Origin: Iris pallida
Lineage: Eukaryota > Streptophyta > Magnoliopsida > Asparagales > Iridaceae
Length of the DNA stretch: 64,000 bases
NCBI GenBank assembly: GCA_029216955.1
Contig: JANAVB010033216.1
Coordinates: forward strand, 8,708,230-8,772,229
Direction: 5' to 3'
Shown: one piece after another, positions 33,186 to 45,631 of the stretch
How the letters are laid out: each line of letters starts with the position of its first letter
Position numbering within the stretch: position 1 is the stretch's first letter
Program-made: the position numbers and the translations under genes
Notes under the pieces: generated by a model
What the model saw: the letters and a program-made list of their open reading frames with translations, nothing else
What the model was told of the DNA's origin: nothing
The model's database searches: none

Positions 33186-36100
33186 TGTCACGACCCGCAC
33201 CCTAGAGTTAGGGCACGAGAACGTAACAACGCCAGCCTACCGCAGTGTCGGCGGTAGAACGATGTCCTAGGTCTCTATGCATCTAACAGTATAAGACTAA
33301 ACAGTTTATACTCCCCGAATGGGGGTGACATAGCAGAATTTAAACTCAATCACATCTAAGGTAGAGCATAAAGGAAGATAGATAAAACATGAAATTGAAA
33401 AGAGATACAACAGATAGAAGTCTAAGTGTCTAAGATACAAACTCAGAATACATCTCAAAACTCAAATACAGTAGTCCATAATACAACTCAAGATGACTGA
33501 AAATAAACTATAAGCAAAAACCCTAGCTATCTATGCAACCTCTACTGTCTCCTCTAGGCTAGCAGGCAACCTCCAGGCTATCTGTAAAATTTATCAACGG
33601 GTCCAGTCAGGACTAGAGCAAGCACAGTACATCTCAACAGATCATAGCAGGTTAGAAAATATAATCATGCAGTAAAGTAAGATACAGGATCTGAAGGAAA
33701 TACAGTATGTAAACAGGGAAAGAGAACTGTAATAGAAATATCTACTATAAGTAGAGAGCTAACAGTGGCTAGTGAGTCAGAGTACAATATAACATGTGAA
33801 TGGCATAGGAGATTCTGGGAACTATACTATGGAGTGATTCTGGGAACTGCACTACTTGGATATTATTCACATATTTACTTCTACTCCTCCGTACCCCCAA
33901 TCAATACACAAGAATCCAACCAGGTTATGTTATGATTCCATGTAAAGGCCCACAAGGGGTGATACATGGATAGCCCATAAATGGGTGATTCTGGGAATGT
34001 CCACAATGGGGTGATTCTGGGAATACCCATAAATGGGTGATTCTGGGAAGACTCTATGATCATGAGAGTACATGTCACAAGTGATCGAAGAACCGTGAAG
34101 CATAGTGATACACCATGTAAGTGAAACGCACAGAACATGTAGTATACGATGCTCCCTGAGGGGATAACATCTCAAGAAAGGATCCATATAGTACTAATCC
34201 GTGTTACCAACGTGACAGCATCAAGTATAGTAATCGAAAGCAGGAAAATAATTCTAACAGGATATAAATGATCAGAGAATGTACTCGTCTGATATCTGAA
34301 TGTCCAAGGTAAAGATACTGTCCGAGGAGAGGTGTCTGGCTCCTAATTAGAACAGCACAAGTCACAACATGTCCAGAAGGGTAATATAAAGCACTATAAT
34401 GCATTCTACATGAATCTAGGTCAAACTAGGCCAAAGTCAACCCTTGGTCAACTCTGTCAACTACACTAGTCAAACTAGTCAAACTAGGTCATGTCCTAAC
34501 CCAGCAAGTCTTACTAGGCCTAACCAAGACTATCCTAGCAAGCACACATCAATACAAGGCTATACAAGCCAACATACACCCAACTCTATATAGCATGCAA
34601 TTATTCAATACTCAAATAGGCAAGAATTCACATTGGATATACACTAGGTAATCTATTACTTTAAGCTATATGTCTACACATATATACACATGCATATATT
34701 GGTATTCAACATTAGGTCTATAATCATGGCATTTCAAATGGTTATATAAACTTATATATTACAACACAATATGCTAACATATATATAATATACATACATA
34801 GCTAAGTTAACTATATTCATAAATACTTATTTAAGAGGCTATGTGTGTGTATGTGAACATGGCAAAGGGGCAAGTGAGGGTTAAATGGGCATACATAGTG
34901 TATACATATCAAAGAGTGTCAAAGTGTAAGTGAACAAAGTGTCAAGTGTGATAGTGTTAACATAGTGTAAGGGGTACATGAGGTAATATAGGATTTGTGT
35001 TAACATAGAACATTACATCTCATTAACTTGTATATTACATATATTACATCTATTATTACTTATATTCATGCTTGCATTCATTCATCATTCATTTATTCTC
35101 TTGCACTATTATATGCACCATACATTACATACTATGGAACCTACATATTCATTACAAGCCATACTTATACATGCTTACATTAGATAGTATACTTATACCT
35201 CATACATCATTTATTTAACCATTTACTTATGCTTGTATTCTCTATTTAATTACATAATGTATATATAACATGGGTTAAAATTAAATAGAACATTATATTA
35301 CACACAAGGGTGCACAAAATGCATATGCCGAATAGTAACTCCTACTAATAATCAATCTGTACCATCTCAACATGAATTAAAATCTAGGATTAAAGTATGT
35401 TATAGATCTATGTGTTAGCTTTCCGAAACTTCAAACGGATCGCGTTTTCGTTTCCGGAAACTCCGAAATCGCAAAAACACCGAGAACGTGTTTGTCTTTC
35501 GTACAGCTGACACTCAAATAATTCTCAGAAAGTTACAGAAAGAATTAGGCCTATTAATACATGTTTTTGGAAATCTAACTTCAATACGCTTCTTTTAAAA
35601 AAAACGGAAGATTAAACCGAGCTTTGAGCTAGAAGTTACATTTCTAAGTTAGGACTGAAATTAAAAACGTGGATAAAAATCATGACGATTTGGGTAGTTT
35701 GAGACAAAAGAACACAAGTATAACATAATATATCAAGAACTCACTCTCTACACTAATATATATATATATATGAGACACTATAGAACACATCTCCAATACA
35801 AAAATATGAGATTAAATATGTAATAATTCATTCATACATAACAACAACACATAGTGTGTCCAAATTTGGGATTTTCCCACATGGACACAACCACAACACA
35901 AAGGACACTCCTATGACCTCCAAATAGATACGAAATGGACACAAATGGAGATACAACCATGGGGGTCATTTCTATGGGTTCAAAATAGACCTATATGTAT
36001 GAGAAAATGAAAAGGAGAAGGGATTTATACCTCCCGGTAGATCGAATCGAAGAAAAGCCTTCCCGGAGCGACACCGACACGTAGAGATTCCAAAAGGACA

Positions 36101-36904
36101 CGAACGAGCTCCAAATCCTCCCAAACTTGGGTAGCTTCCTCCTTGGCTAGAATGGAGAAGGAAAAAGAAGATTTGGTGGCGAAATGGAAGGATTTGGTGG
36201 AGAAATTGCTAGGGATTGCTCTCTAGGAATTTGGGAAAGAACAAGAGAGAGAGTGTGGATGAGAATAATGAAATGAACTTGAGCCTATCCTCTCCCAAAG
36301 TGGCTGGCCATATGGGGCTATTTTTCCTATTATTGTAAGGTCTAAAATGCCCCCACTAACCTATTCTATGAGTATTAGGAAAGGGCTAATTGGTTGGAGC
36401 TAAATTAGTCATTCTAAAGTCTCTAATCACACTAACCTTATCCATAATAATTAGTCTAACCTCTAACAAAATATTTATATCATGTGGACTAAATTTAATA
36501 TCATGTGGCCATGTCTAACTAGTGTGTGGGTCCCACTAGAGTCAAACTACCCCCGGGTCCCCGTTTCAAGTCGGATTGAGTTGAAATTCGAACCCGACTC
36601 AAATAACCCCAAAACAATATCATAAATAATAAAATAATATCAAAATAATTCAAAGAGGTCAAATGTAAAAATATTCTTAGGCCAAAAATGATATTAAAAT
36701 ACCATAATCATATGGTTAGGCTCTAGGTCAAACAGTCTCTAGGATTTCACTAGCAAAACGTCAAAACCACAAGTCATTAATTTAAATAATTTTAAAATAA
36801 TTTAAAATCACCAAAAAATCATATCATGAATTAAATATTATTATTAAAATAATTATAAACACGAAATTTCAAAATTATCCTCATTTGGAAAACTGGGTGC
36901 TACA
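33186..36904 (+). mobile_element. Solo LTR, related to the chromovirus LTR family
   Basis: It starts TGTCACGACCCGCACCCTAG like the chromovirus LTR and ends GGGTGCTACA. The exact target-site duplication TTAGT lies at 33181-33185 and 36905-36909. There is no second LTR or internal domain, so the body was lost by LTR-LTR recombination. Its sequence diverges from the 7904 LTR after the first ~110 bp, marking a sister family. It contains a short repeat at 33975-34050. Confidence 0.92.
33975..34050 (+). repeat. Three copies of a ~25-bp repeat in the solo LTR
   Basis: GGGTGATTCTGGGAA recurs at about 33983, 34010 and 34034, with diverged copies near 33805-33850. It lies where the related chromovirus LTR has its CACGA array. 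Confidence 0.8.
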
Positions 36905-36956
36905 TTAGTGAAAAGTATGCCACGGACAAAGGAAGTCCACGCGACTGGTTGTCGTC

Positions 36957-37240
36957 GAGATCGGTCCCGCTAATTGGGAGTCTCGATAAGTCTCGTTCAT
37001 GAGATCAGTCCTGCTACTTGGGAGTCTCGCTAAGTCTCGATAAGCCTCGCACACGAGATCGGTCCTACTACTTGGAAGTCTCGATAAGTCTCGTTCACGA
37101 GATCGGTCCCGCTACTTGGGAGTCTCACTAAGTCTCGATAAGAAAGTACACGAGATCCGTCCCGCTACTTGGGAGTCTCGATAAGTCTCGCTAAGGAATC
37201 ACGCGAGATCGATCCCGCTACTTGGGAGTCTCGATAGAAA
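36957..37240 (+). repeat. Tandem GAGATCGGTCCCGCTACTTG array in element B 5' LTR
   Basis: About six units of 43-55 bp, each GAGATC(G/C)GTCCCGCTACTTG plus GGAGTCTCG(A/C)TAAGTCTCG. The same array appears in the 3' LTR at 41867-42147. Confidence 0.9.
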
Positions 37241-38674
37241 GATGGAAAGCATGATCATGAATAAGGAAGGACTTGATAGATCGACTTGAGTCTTGCATGG
37301 TCATTGGACAACTTGCACGTAAGGGCAAAATTCTTCGAACGATCCCCAGCGTCGGGTTCGTGTCGGCCTAGGAGGAATTGTAGATATTGTACGGCCTTCA
37401 TTGACGGTACGACTCGTTGAAGAGAACCGTTACAATATAGGTTGCAGGTCATTCGGTGGGAGCTCGTACCTCGCCACGCGAATGATCATCGTATGCAAAA
37501 GATCCAGGATAGCTTGACATTGCTAGTGACCACTCATATAAATGTGTCGGCAATAGCAGCTATCCACGTATATGCCTTTGGATTATGTCGAGTACTAGCA
37601 AGTTATGTGTTGGGTTATCAAGTCATGCTTATTGCAAGCGCTAATCTTGAATCGGCACGGGTTAGGGTGTGCACGATTGCATCACCATTCTAGAGCCTAA
37701 GAGTTGGTTATAGCAAGGACACGTGCTTCGGCATAAATGTGGTTTCATCTCGAGTTAAGTCAGAAAGGGCCGTAAGGCAAGATGGTTAAGTCGGGTTGAT
37801 CCTTGGGAAGCACGGTCTCGATCTTAAGGCACGAGCAAGTATATTGGCACGACCCGCACGAGTCGTCCCCTCGACGTCATTGGCACGAGAATGGTCTTGA
37901 GGCACGTAAAACAAGTGAACGTCTTGGTACGATGCAGTTGCATAGGTTTATGCTCGGCGAGGCACTGCCTCGAATTCATTGAATTCACGAATAGAGTATA
38001 GCACGACCTTGTTGTTAAGTTACCAAGTATAGGCCAAGACATCGTTGTCTTAAAATTGATCCTAAGACAAGACTAGAAAGACAATCGAAAGGGATTTAAG
38101 CTGCACAAAGTAAATGAACGTGTCGGTTTTGTATGGGTGGGCGAGGAGCTCACTCCACCAGTACAGTTGAGTACTGACACCCACACAGTTTTTATTTGCA
38201 GGCACAGGTAGAAGCTCGTGGCACGGAGCTCGCTTGGATGCGTCGAGGCACGTAGTTCCTTGGAAATTCGAAGTGTGCGGCCGCGTGGAGTCCAGAATTA
38301 TACGGGACATAATGTATGGACATTACCTTCCGAAGCATCCGTTGGCTCAAGCAATGTATCGAGAGATGAGAGAGAGCAGAGTGACTTGTAAAATGAAAGA
38401 AAAGTGAGCTTGGGAGACTTGTAATCAGGGCCTTGCGCCCTATTGTAATCTTATTATTTAATATCAATAAAGAGCACTTTTGAATAACTTGTGTGTTGCT
38501 TCTAAATTTCCGCTGCATGTTCAATATTTCTGCTTGGGACTTCTGCGCGACGACCCCGTCGCAGTCGCTGTAATCGACCGTTATGAAACTGCCTTGTACG
38601 AGCGCAATCTAGGCTCGTGCGGTATCACGCCTTAGCGAGGACGATCACTCCTACGGGAGCGGGACGTGACATAA

Positions 38675-38686
38675 TGGTATCAGAGC
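38675..38686 (+). promoter_or_regulatory. Primer-binding site of element B (initiator Met tRNA)
   Basis: TGGTATCAGAGC complements the 3' end of plant initiator methionine tRNA and follows the LTR end GACGTGACA by three bases (TAA). Minus-strand DNA synthesis would start here. Confidence 0.92.
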
Positions 38687-41021
38687 ACGGCTTTACGTCC
38701 TTGGACTTCAAGTCGAATCTTTCAGTTTTGAAAGCTCATCGTTGATAAAGAAGTGTGCGCTCTCTCTCAAATGTCCCATAGCATGTCTATATAATAAGTC
38801 TAGATCTTTTCAAAAGCTCGTACAAGTGTTCAATCGAACGCATCGGTATGCGATGGCTTTTGTGCCGAACGGTGTCAAACTTGAGTTGATAGAAAACACA
38901 TGTTAAAGTTAGCAAGTCATGTGCGTGCCTAACTAGTCCTACGTCGACATTAGCAAATGAGCTTGCAAACTTGGAGTATAGTTCATACGGGATAGCTATG
39001 CGCATGGCCTTTTGGCTAAGTTGTGCCGTGTGTCGCGCACCTAGACTTTATGGTACAAACGAATTACGAGCGATGTTAAGTACCGCTCGGTCGAGAACGG
39101 AGATACACTTAGGGTGTATATCGATAGAAATGCTATCGAACTAACGCTTAGGCGTACATGGAAGCTTGGTTTAGATTTTGAGGAATAGTGCGAACGACTT
39201 AGTACGTCAAAACGAAGTGAGCGATTACGCTAGAGATTCGTCGAACGAATCTGAAAGATGTTTTAGCGAATAATGCGAACGCGATTGTGGACTAAATCGG
39301 ATGACTCGAATCCTGAGTGGTGTATGGTCCGTATTGGAAATCATTCGAGCAAAAATTGAGGATTAGGAAAACAACAAGTATGTCGACGACGAGGTGATGC
39401 GATCGTGCAAAGCCTTAGAACGCGTCACGCTTAGTTGGTCGTGACATCGAATGTCCCAAACGAGATGTCGTTCGGACAACTTGTGAATGGACAACGCGAG
39501 TTAGAAAAACGATTCGGAACGATGAATAAAAGTGAATGTCTTGATTGAGGAAACCTAGAGGATCGCACTTATGATTTCGGGTTTGACCGAATGAAATTAT
39601 GGTATATCCAATTCGGACAATAGCATCAGTTGCATGACTCGAAGTTCGTTGCAAAGAAAGATCGTCAGGTTACGTACACCATTGATGGTATTGAGGCGTA
39701 TCAAAGATCGATATGCGATAACTCGGGGGTACTCTGATTCGAGGAATGATGATCATATAAATATCATTGTTTCGATAGATGCTATACTCGGGATGTTGAA
39801 ATGTGTCGAGAAAAGATAAGACTTGGCTCGAGGATTTTCTAGTTGATCGAATGTCGAACGGACTGTCGAACTGAGATCTTGGCTTGGATGAAAATAAAAT
39901 GTTTGGATTGCTTCGATGATAACCACAACGTTGACGTTCTTGTCTTATGCGAGCGCAACTCCAGCCTTGCACATGCGTCCCACCGAACTAGGACGATCAC
40001 TCCGCATGAGTGCTGGTATGGTGATTCATACAGCGGGAGTGATCGAACTTACATGGCATGGCAATTTGATTGCTTCGACTTGTAGTTTGATGCGAAGGTG
40101 GACTCGAGAATGACTCAGTGTGCTTGACGATCGAACTTGAAGATTGAGTAGGTCCAATCCGCGTATCAAAAATGAATTAGTCTAGACTCAAGTAAGAGTT
40201 ACGCTCCAATAAGGACGATTATCCTGCGAGAACGCGATATGGTGATTCATGTCCAACGTAGATAATGAAACTTGCGTGAGATTGGGGCATAAAAAATTAT
40301 TGTGCTAGACGAACTCGGGATCGAATACATGAATTTGTTAGAATTGGTGATTTGAACAGATTTGAATATGTGCAACGCGTGCCTTGATGCGAATTAGGAG
40401 ATCATGCTCGATGTTTAGAAATCTGAGTGACGCGAGCTTGGGTAGAAAATCTGTATTATCGACTCTGGTTTGATCCTAGGATTGGGGTCAGTGTTGGCAT
40501 TATGTTGGGGAACTATGATTCCAATCTTGACATTGACTTTAGCCTTAGAAATGGCCTAGCGGTTAGGCGAGATGCCCCTGTTTCAAGAGTTAGCGATCGA
40601 AAGATTGATCTTGAGGATTGGTATTGATGGATAGAGTGAATCATGAATGTGGGAATACCCCTCACGAGATTCGACTAACATTCATATATTACAGGGACGC
40701 CTGAATATGTGCATGATGCGACTCGAGTGAGAATGACGAATTCTCTATCATGCGGCTTGGCTGAATATATGTATTTTGGGGACGCCTGGAATGCGTGCAC
40801 GATCCAACCAAGTGACACGTTGAATTCAAGTAAAGACTTGAGTAATGAAAAAGTGTCAAGGATCTGAAATCGTGTTAAAGGAAGGATTAATGCTAGTGCG
40901 AGCGTGGCTCGATTGAGGAAACGCATAAGCGAAGTGTATACGATAGTCCTTGGATTAAAGTGGTCTAAAAGTAAGCACTCAGTTAGTTTTAAGGACGAAA
41001 CTTTTTCTGAGTGGTGTATGA
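38687..41021 (+). other. Internal domain of element B, no coding capacity
   Basis: The 2.3 kb is moderately GC-rich, with many TCGA/CGAA motifs. All open frames are under about 100 codons and none shows Gag, protease, RT or integrase motifs. It may hold packaging and dimerisation signals. It ends in AAGGACGAAACTTTTTCTGA followed by GTGGTGTATGA directly before the 3' LTR, a weak polypurine tract. Confidence 0.8.
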
Positions 41022-43579
41022 TGTAGTGCCCCGTCCCGCTCAGTCAATCGGAGGAATCGAAACGCCGACGACGTTCGGCCTTGGCCTTGCAACGGCTGCT
41101 CGAAGACTCGCTCGGTCGAGATGACTCCTCGTTCAGGTGGGGTAGTTTCGATGAACTTGCCTCATCTTAGCCTTCACATAATAACTCGCATGTTTTCAAC
41201 TTGCACAAGTTAGGCTTGATAATAAAAAAGACGCATCCACATAGCTAAGGAATAATTCTGACGGGTCGGAATGTGTTAGAACATGGAAAACGGTCCCACG
41301 GTCTGCTTAGAAGTTTGCTCAGCGTGCTTTCAAATGACACTCGGTCCTTCCTCCCGTGGCTTGGAAGAAGGAAGTTGGCTTAAGTTGCTATGTTGCCACA
41401 ATGCTCGAATTAGCCTAAGTCATAGGTGTCGTCCGTATGAATGCTTGATAAAGCATGCACGGTCCCGTCATGCAAGACTTGGCATAGCATTCGTCCGTCC
41501 AGTGGGTTAAGTCGTATTGCACGGCTTGTGGCTTAAGTTTAGGCACCCAAAACTTGTTTGTTCAAGTCGAACGCGTGCACGACATGTTCTCTCGACGAAG
41601 CTTGGCGTAGCCTTTGCTCATCGAGTTGTTGCCCGAATAAGTTAGAAAAGAGTTGTACTGGGCTATCGAAGTCATAGCAAGCACTGTCCCGTATTTCCTG
41701 CGGTTGTCAAGTCACATAGTCCCACGAGATCAAGGCTCATCGTGTAAAGTATATGACTTGAGCGATAGCTTCGCCTAGAGATAAGGTCTGTCTAGGGCAC
41801 GAGCTACGGTCGGTTTAGTAAAAAGCATGACACGGACAAAGGAAGTCCACGTGACTGGTTGTCGTCGAGATCGGTCCCGCTACTTGGGAGTCTCGATAAG
41901 TCTCGTCCACGAGATCGGTCCCGCTGCTTGGAAGTCTCGTTAAGTCTCGATAAGCCTCGCACACGAGATCGGTCCCGCTACTTGGGAGTCTCGATAAGTC
42001 TCGTTCACGAGATGGTCCCGCTATTTGGGAGTCTCGCTATGTCTCGATAAGGAAGTACACGAGATCGGTTCCGCTACTTGGGAGTCTCGATGAGTCTCGA
42101 TAAGAAATCACGCGAGATCGGTCCCGCTACTTGGGAGTCTCGATAGAAAGATGGAAAGCATGGTCATGAATAAGGAAGGACTTGATAGATCGAGTTGAGT
42201 CTTGCATGGTCATTGGACAACTTGCGCGCAACGGCGAAATTCCTCGAGCGATCCCGGGGCCGGGTTCGTGTCGGCCTAGGAGGAATTGCAGATATTGTAC
42301 GGCCTTCATCAACGGTACGACTCGTTGAAGTGAACCGTTATAATATAGGTTGCAGGTCATTCGGTGGGAGCTCGTACCTCGCCACGCGAATGGTCACAGT
42401 ATGCAAAAGATCCAGGATAGCTTGACATTGCTAGTGACCACTCATATAAATGTGTTGGCAAGAGCGGCTATCCGCGTGTATGCCTTTGTATTGCGTCGAG
42501 TACTAGCAAGTTACGTGTTGGATTATCAAGTCATGCTTATTGCAAGCGCTAATCTTGAATCGGCACGGGTTAGGGTGTGCACGGTTGCATCACCATTCTA
42601 GAGCCTAAGAGTTGGTTATAGCAAGGACACGCGCTTCGGCATGAATGTGGTCTCGTCTCGAGTTAAGTCAGAAAGGGTCGTAAGGCAACATGGTTAAGTC
42701 GGGTTGATCCTTGAGAAGCACGGTCTCGATCTTAAGGCACGAGCAAGTATATTGGCACGACCCGCACGAGTCGTCCCCTCGACGTCATTGACACGAGAAT
42801 GATCTTGAGGCACGTAAAACAAGTGAACGTCTTGGCACGGTTGAGTTGCATAGGTTTATGCTCGGCGAGGCACTGCCTCGAATTTATTGAAGTCACGAAT
42901 AGAGTATAGCACGACCTTGTCGTTGCGTTACCAAGTATAGGCCAAGGCGTCGTTGTTTTAAAATTGATCCTAAGGCAAGACTAGAAAGACAATCGAAAGA
43001 GATTTAAGCTGCACAAAGTAAATAAACGTGTCGGTTTTGTATGGGTGGACGAGGAGCTCACTCCACCAGTACAGTTGAGTACTGACACCCACACAGTTTT
43101 CATGTGCAGGCACAGGTAGAAGCTCATGACGCGGAGCTCGTTTGGATGCGTCGAGGCACGGAGTTCCTTGGCGATTCGAAGTGTGCGGCCGCGTGGAGTC
43201 AAGACTTATACGGGACATAATGTATGGACATTGCCTTCCGAAACATCTGCTGGCTCAAGCATTGTATCGAGAGATGAGAGAGAGCAGGGTGACTTGTAAA
43301 ATAAAAGAAAAGTGAGCTTGAGAGACTTGTAATCAGGGTCTTGCGTCCCATTGTAATCTTATTGTTTAATATCAATAAAGAGCACTTTTGAATAACTTGT
43401 GTGTTGTTTCTAAATTTTCGTTGCATGTTCAATATTTCTGCTTGGGACTTCTGTGCGACGACCCCGTCGTAGCCGCTGTAATCGGCCGTTATGAAACTGC
43501 CTTGTATGAGCGCGATTTAGGTTCGTGCGGCATCACGCCTTAGCGAGGACGATCGCTCCTACGGGAGCAGGACGTGACA
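41022..43579 (+). repeat. 3' LTR of element B
   Basis: 2558 bp from TGTAGTGCCCC to GCAGGACGTGACA. At 41810-41835 it keeps the uninterrupted sequence GGTCGGTTTAGTAAAAAGCA, the empty counterpart of the solo-LTR insertion site in the 5' LTR. The tandem GAGATCGGTCCCG array is at 41867-42147. Confidence 0.93.
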
Positions 43580-45442
43580 GTAGCCGTGGGAGGTCCAGGC
43601 CGGTCGAACCAGGGCGCCACCGGAAGTTCCGGCAGCATTGTTGGTTGCATGGAACTGGGGTGGCTGAGAAGTGGCTCCGGTGAGAAGGATAAAGTTAGCA
43701 ACAGATTTCAGTACAGGTCACACTGAATCTTCTTCCGTGACCTGTTTGATTACAGCTATATACTTACAACAGCTTTCAAGTTTCTCTCTTTATTTCTGTA
43801 GTCCTGCCTGCTCACTTTAAGGCCTCGGTTTTTTCAAGGACAGTATTTTTTTTTGGGGGTGTTTGGAAATGCTTTCACTTTCGATGTTTGGAAAAGCCAC
43901 AGATATAATCAGAATAAATGTAAAAAATATAGAAGAAAAAGTAAATTTTTTTTATACGAGTGGAGAAAATTATTCCTCCTATTTTGTTTCATGTTCTTCA
44001 TTTTTTTTTTTTTTGGCTGATGCATACTTGCATAGTACACAATACTAATACACAGATTCAGACGAGCATTCCAGAGTTTTGACACGTTGGAAACATTGGC
44101 TGGATGATATCAGTTTTGGTCAATAACCGAAGCTCACTATTTCAATGGTTCTTGTAATGGCCAACCAAGCAAATATTGGATAAATCCTTTGTTTCAAATT
44201 TCAGTCAAGATCATCTACAAAAATCAGTAATGTTTCACATTCCCCATTGTCCGGACTACGCCAAAAATTCGACTGTATAACACAGGACGAGTCTCCGTAC
44301 AAATTTTATTTATATTTATACTACTATATAAAATAAAGAAAAAGTTGGCTCCACCGTGATTTTTTATTTTTTTCTTCCAGATATTTCCATACCTAATTTT
44401 ACTAATTAAAATTGTTTATTAAATCTAATGAAGGCAACTAAGTAATTACGTATAGAATTTTTTTTAAGAAAAATATATTTGCTATTATAATTATTTTGCT
44501 CTTCCCAAATACAAAAAAAAATTAAAAGAAGGTTATGTATATATGCTATTATATAATGTGAAAAGTTCAAGTTCACCCTAAAATATATATACATATATAT
44601 CAAAATATGTTTAAATTAATTAGGAATACAATATGTAAATTACACACATCTCCAATAACATAATTACTAACCACTAATTATTACACTTCAAACTACAATA
44701 AATGTTCACTATCTCAAAAAATTTTTTTATATTATTTCAAAATGGATTGTCATGCAAGTATACATGTAAAAAGTGAGAAAATACCATGCACAATGCACGT
44801 ACGCGACTTCTAGTGTTACATAGAGTACATTAGTAAGTAAAATTCATGAGATATATGTTTGTAAAAGATATTTCCATGGAAAATTATACTGCACATACAT
44901 CCACATGTATAACCATTTTATACTTCAAAGCCCTCACATATATATACAAATACACTTCACAAAATGGATACAAGTTGCTAGTAATAGATCTAATAAAGAA
45001 AGAACACAATGAAAGAAGAATGTAGAGCGGCCTCGACTGTAGATGCTTGGTAGTATACTGGATTATCTGCAACTCACAGAAGTTCACTTCGATGAAGTAA
45101 TGTCTAACTGAAACACCAGCACAGTAATTTCCAGCTGAGCATTTGAACTTTTCGAGATATCGATACCCATGGCACTTCCTTGGAAAGCTCAGGTTCAAAT
45201 TATGTGCAGGCATTGTGTTGATCTCCGCATGCATGAACCTGTTTACTTGACCGTTGTGGTAAGTCACTCCAGTCGAGGAAGAAAGCTGAGAAGCAGAAAG
45301 CTCTTCTTGGTGGCAAAAGTATGCTATTGGCCGTGATTATTGCCTTTGCAACTGAACTGCGGGAACTTGAACAAATTATATCCACTGCTAACTCTCACGC
45401 TGAAATTTGATGGATTTGTTGTTTTATGATCTCTTGCTTTTA
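43580..45442. other. Intergenic stretch between element B and the transporter gene
   Basis: The first ~140 bp are GC-rich and continue the pre-insertion locus at 32284-32385. The remainder is AT-rich, includes a Helitron-like insertion (44315-44813) and would hold the 3' UTR of the minus-strand transporter. No other gene is visible. Confidence 0.55.
44315..44813 (+). mobile_element. Possible short non-autonomous Helitron
   Basis: It begins TTTATACTACTATATAAAAT and ends ACGTACGCGACTTCTAG|T. A TATACTACTATATAA start and a CTAG end before a T, preceded by a TGCA-CAA-TGCA hairpin, are typical of small plant Helitrons. The 5' end should read TC rather than TT. The hairpin is short, so confidence is moderate. 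Related starts occur at 62984 and 63070. Confidence 0.45.
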
Positions 45443-45631
45443 TCAATCAAGGAGCCTGGGGTTGACGGACATTTCAATTTCCTCAAGGGACCGTCCTTTG
45501 GTTTCAACAATGAAAAACATAGCAAATATGGCTGACAAGAGTGAAACCCCACCAAAGGTTGCATATACAGGTGCAACTCCAAATCGTTCTACAAATTCCA
45601 GGAAAAACAGGCCCACTAGAAAGTTGCAAAC
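45443..45631 (-). CDS. Transporter last coding exon
   Basis: 63 codons from VCNFLVGLFFLEFVERFG to the stop at 45443-45445. It covers helices 11-12 and the VETKGRSLEEIE tail. The acceptor is TTTTCAG before 45631 and the phase is 0, joining directly after the Trp codon of the previous exon. Confidence 0.92.
   Translation of the reverse strand, partial: VCNFLVGLFFLEFVERFGVAPVYATFGGVSLLSAIFAMFFIVETKGRSLEEIEMSVNPRLLD

Larger units (their letters stand above)
32386..38671 (+). repeat. 5' LTR of element B, interrupted by a solo LTR
   Basis: The LTR halves are 32386-33185 and 36910-38671. They hold a tandem array of GAGATCGGTCCCGCTACTTG units (36957-37240, about six units of 43-55 bp), an AATAAA signal at 38466-38471, and the same frames seen in the 3' LTR. 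No host gene is present. Confidence 0.92.
32386..43579 (+). mobile_element. Element B: non-autonomous LTR retrotransposon (LARD-like)
   Basis: Matching LTRs begin TGTAGTG(T/C)CCC and end GACGTGACA. They are 2562 bp (5', after removing the inserted solo LTR) and 2558 bp (3'). The target-site duplication GTAGC is exact at 32381-32385 and 43580-43584. A perfect initiator-Met primer-binding site TGGTATCAGAGC sits three bases inside the 5' LTR. The 2350-bp internal domain encodes nothing recognisable, so the element must use enzymes from another retrotransposon. The internal 3' end (AAGGACGAAACTTTTT before the LTR) resembles the chromovirus GAGGACGAAATTATTTT, which hints at a Ty3/gypsy helper. Confidence 0.93.

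Noticed and set aside
37824..38042. 72-codon frame repeated identically at 20841-21059
   Set aside because: Conservation comes from duplicated LTR DNA; the 3' LTR copy is broken, so there is no sign of selection on a protein.
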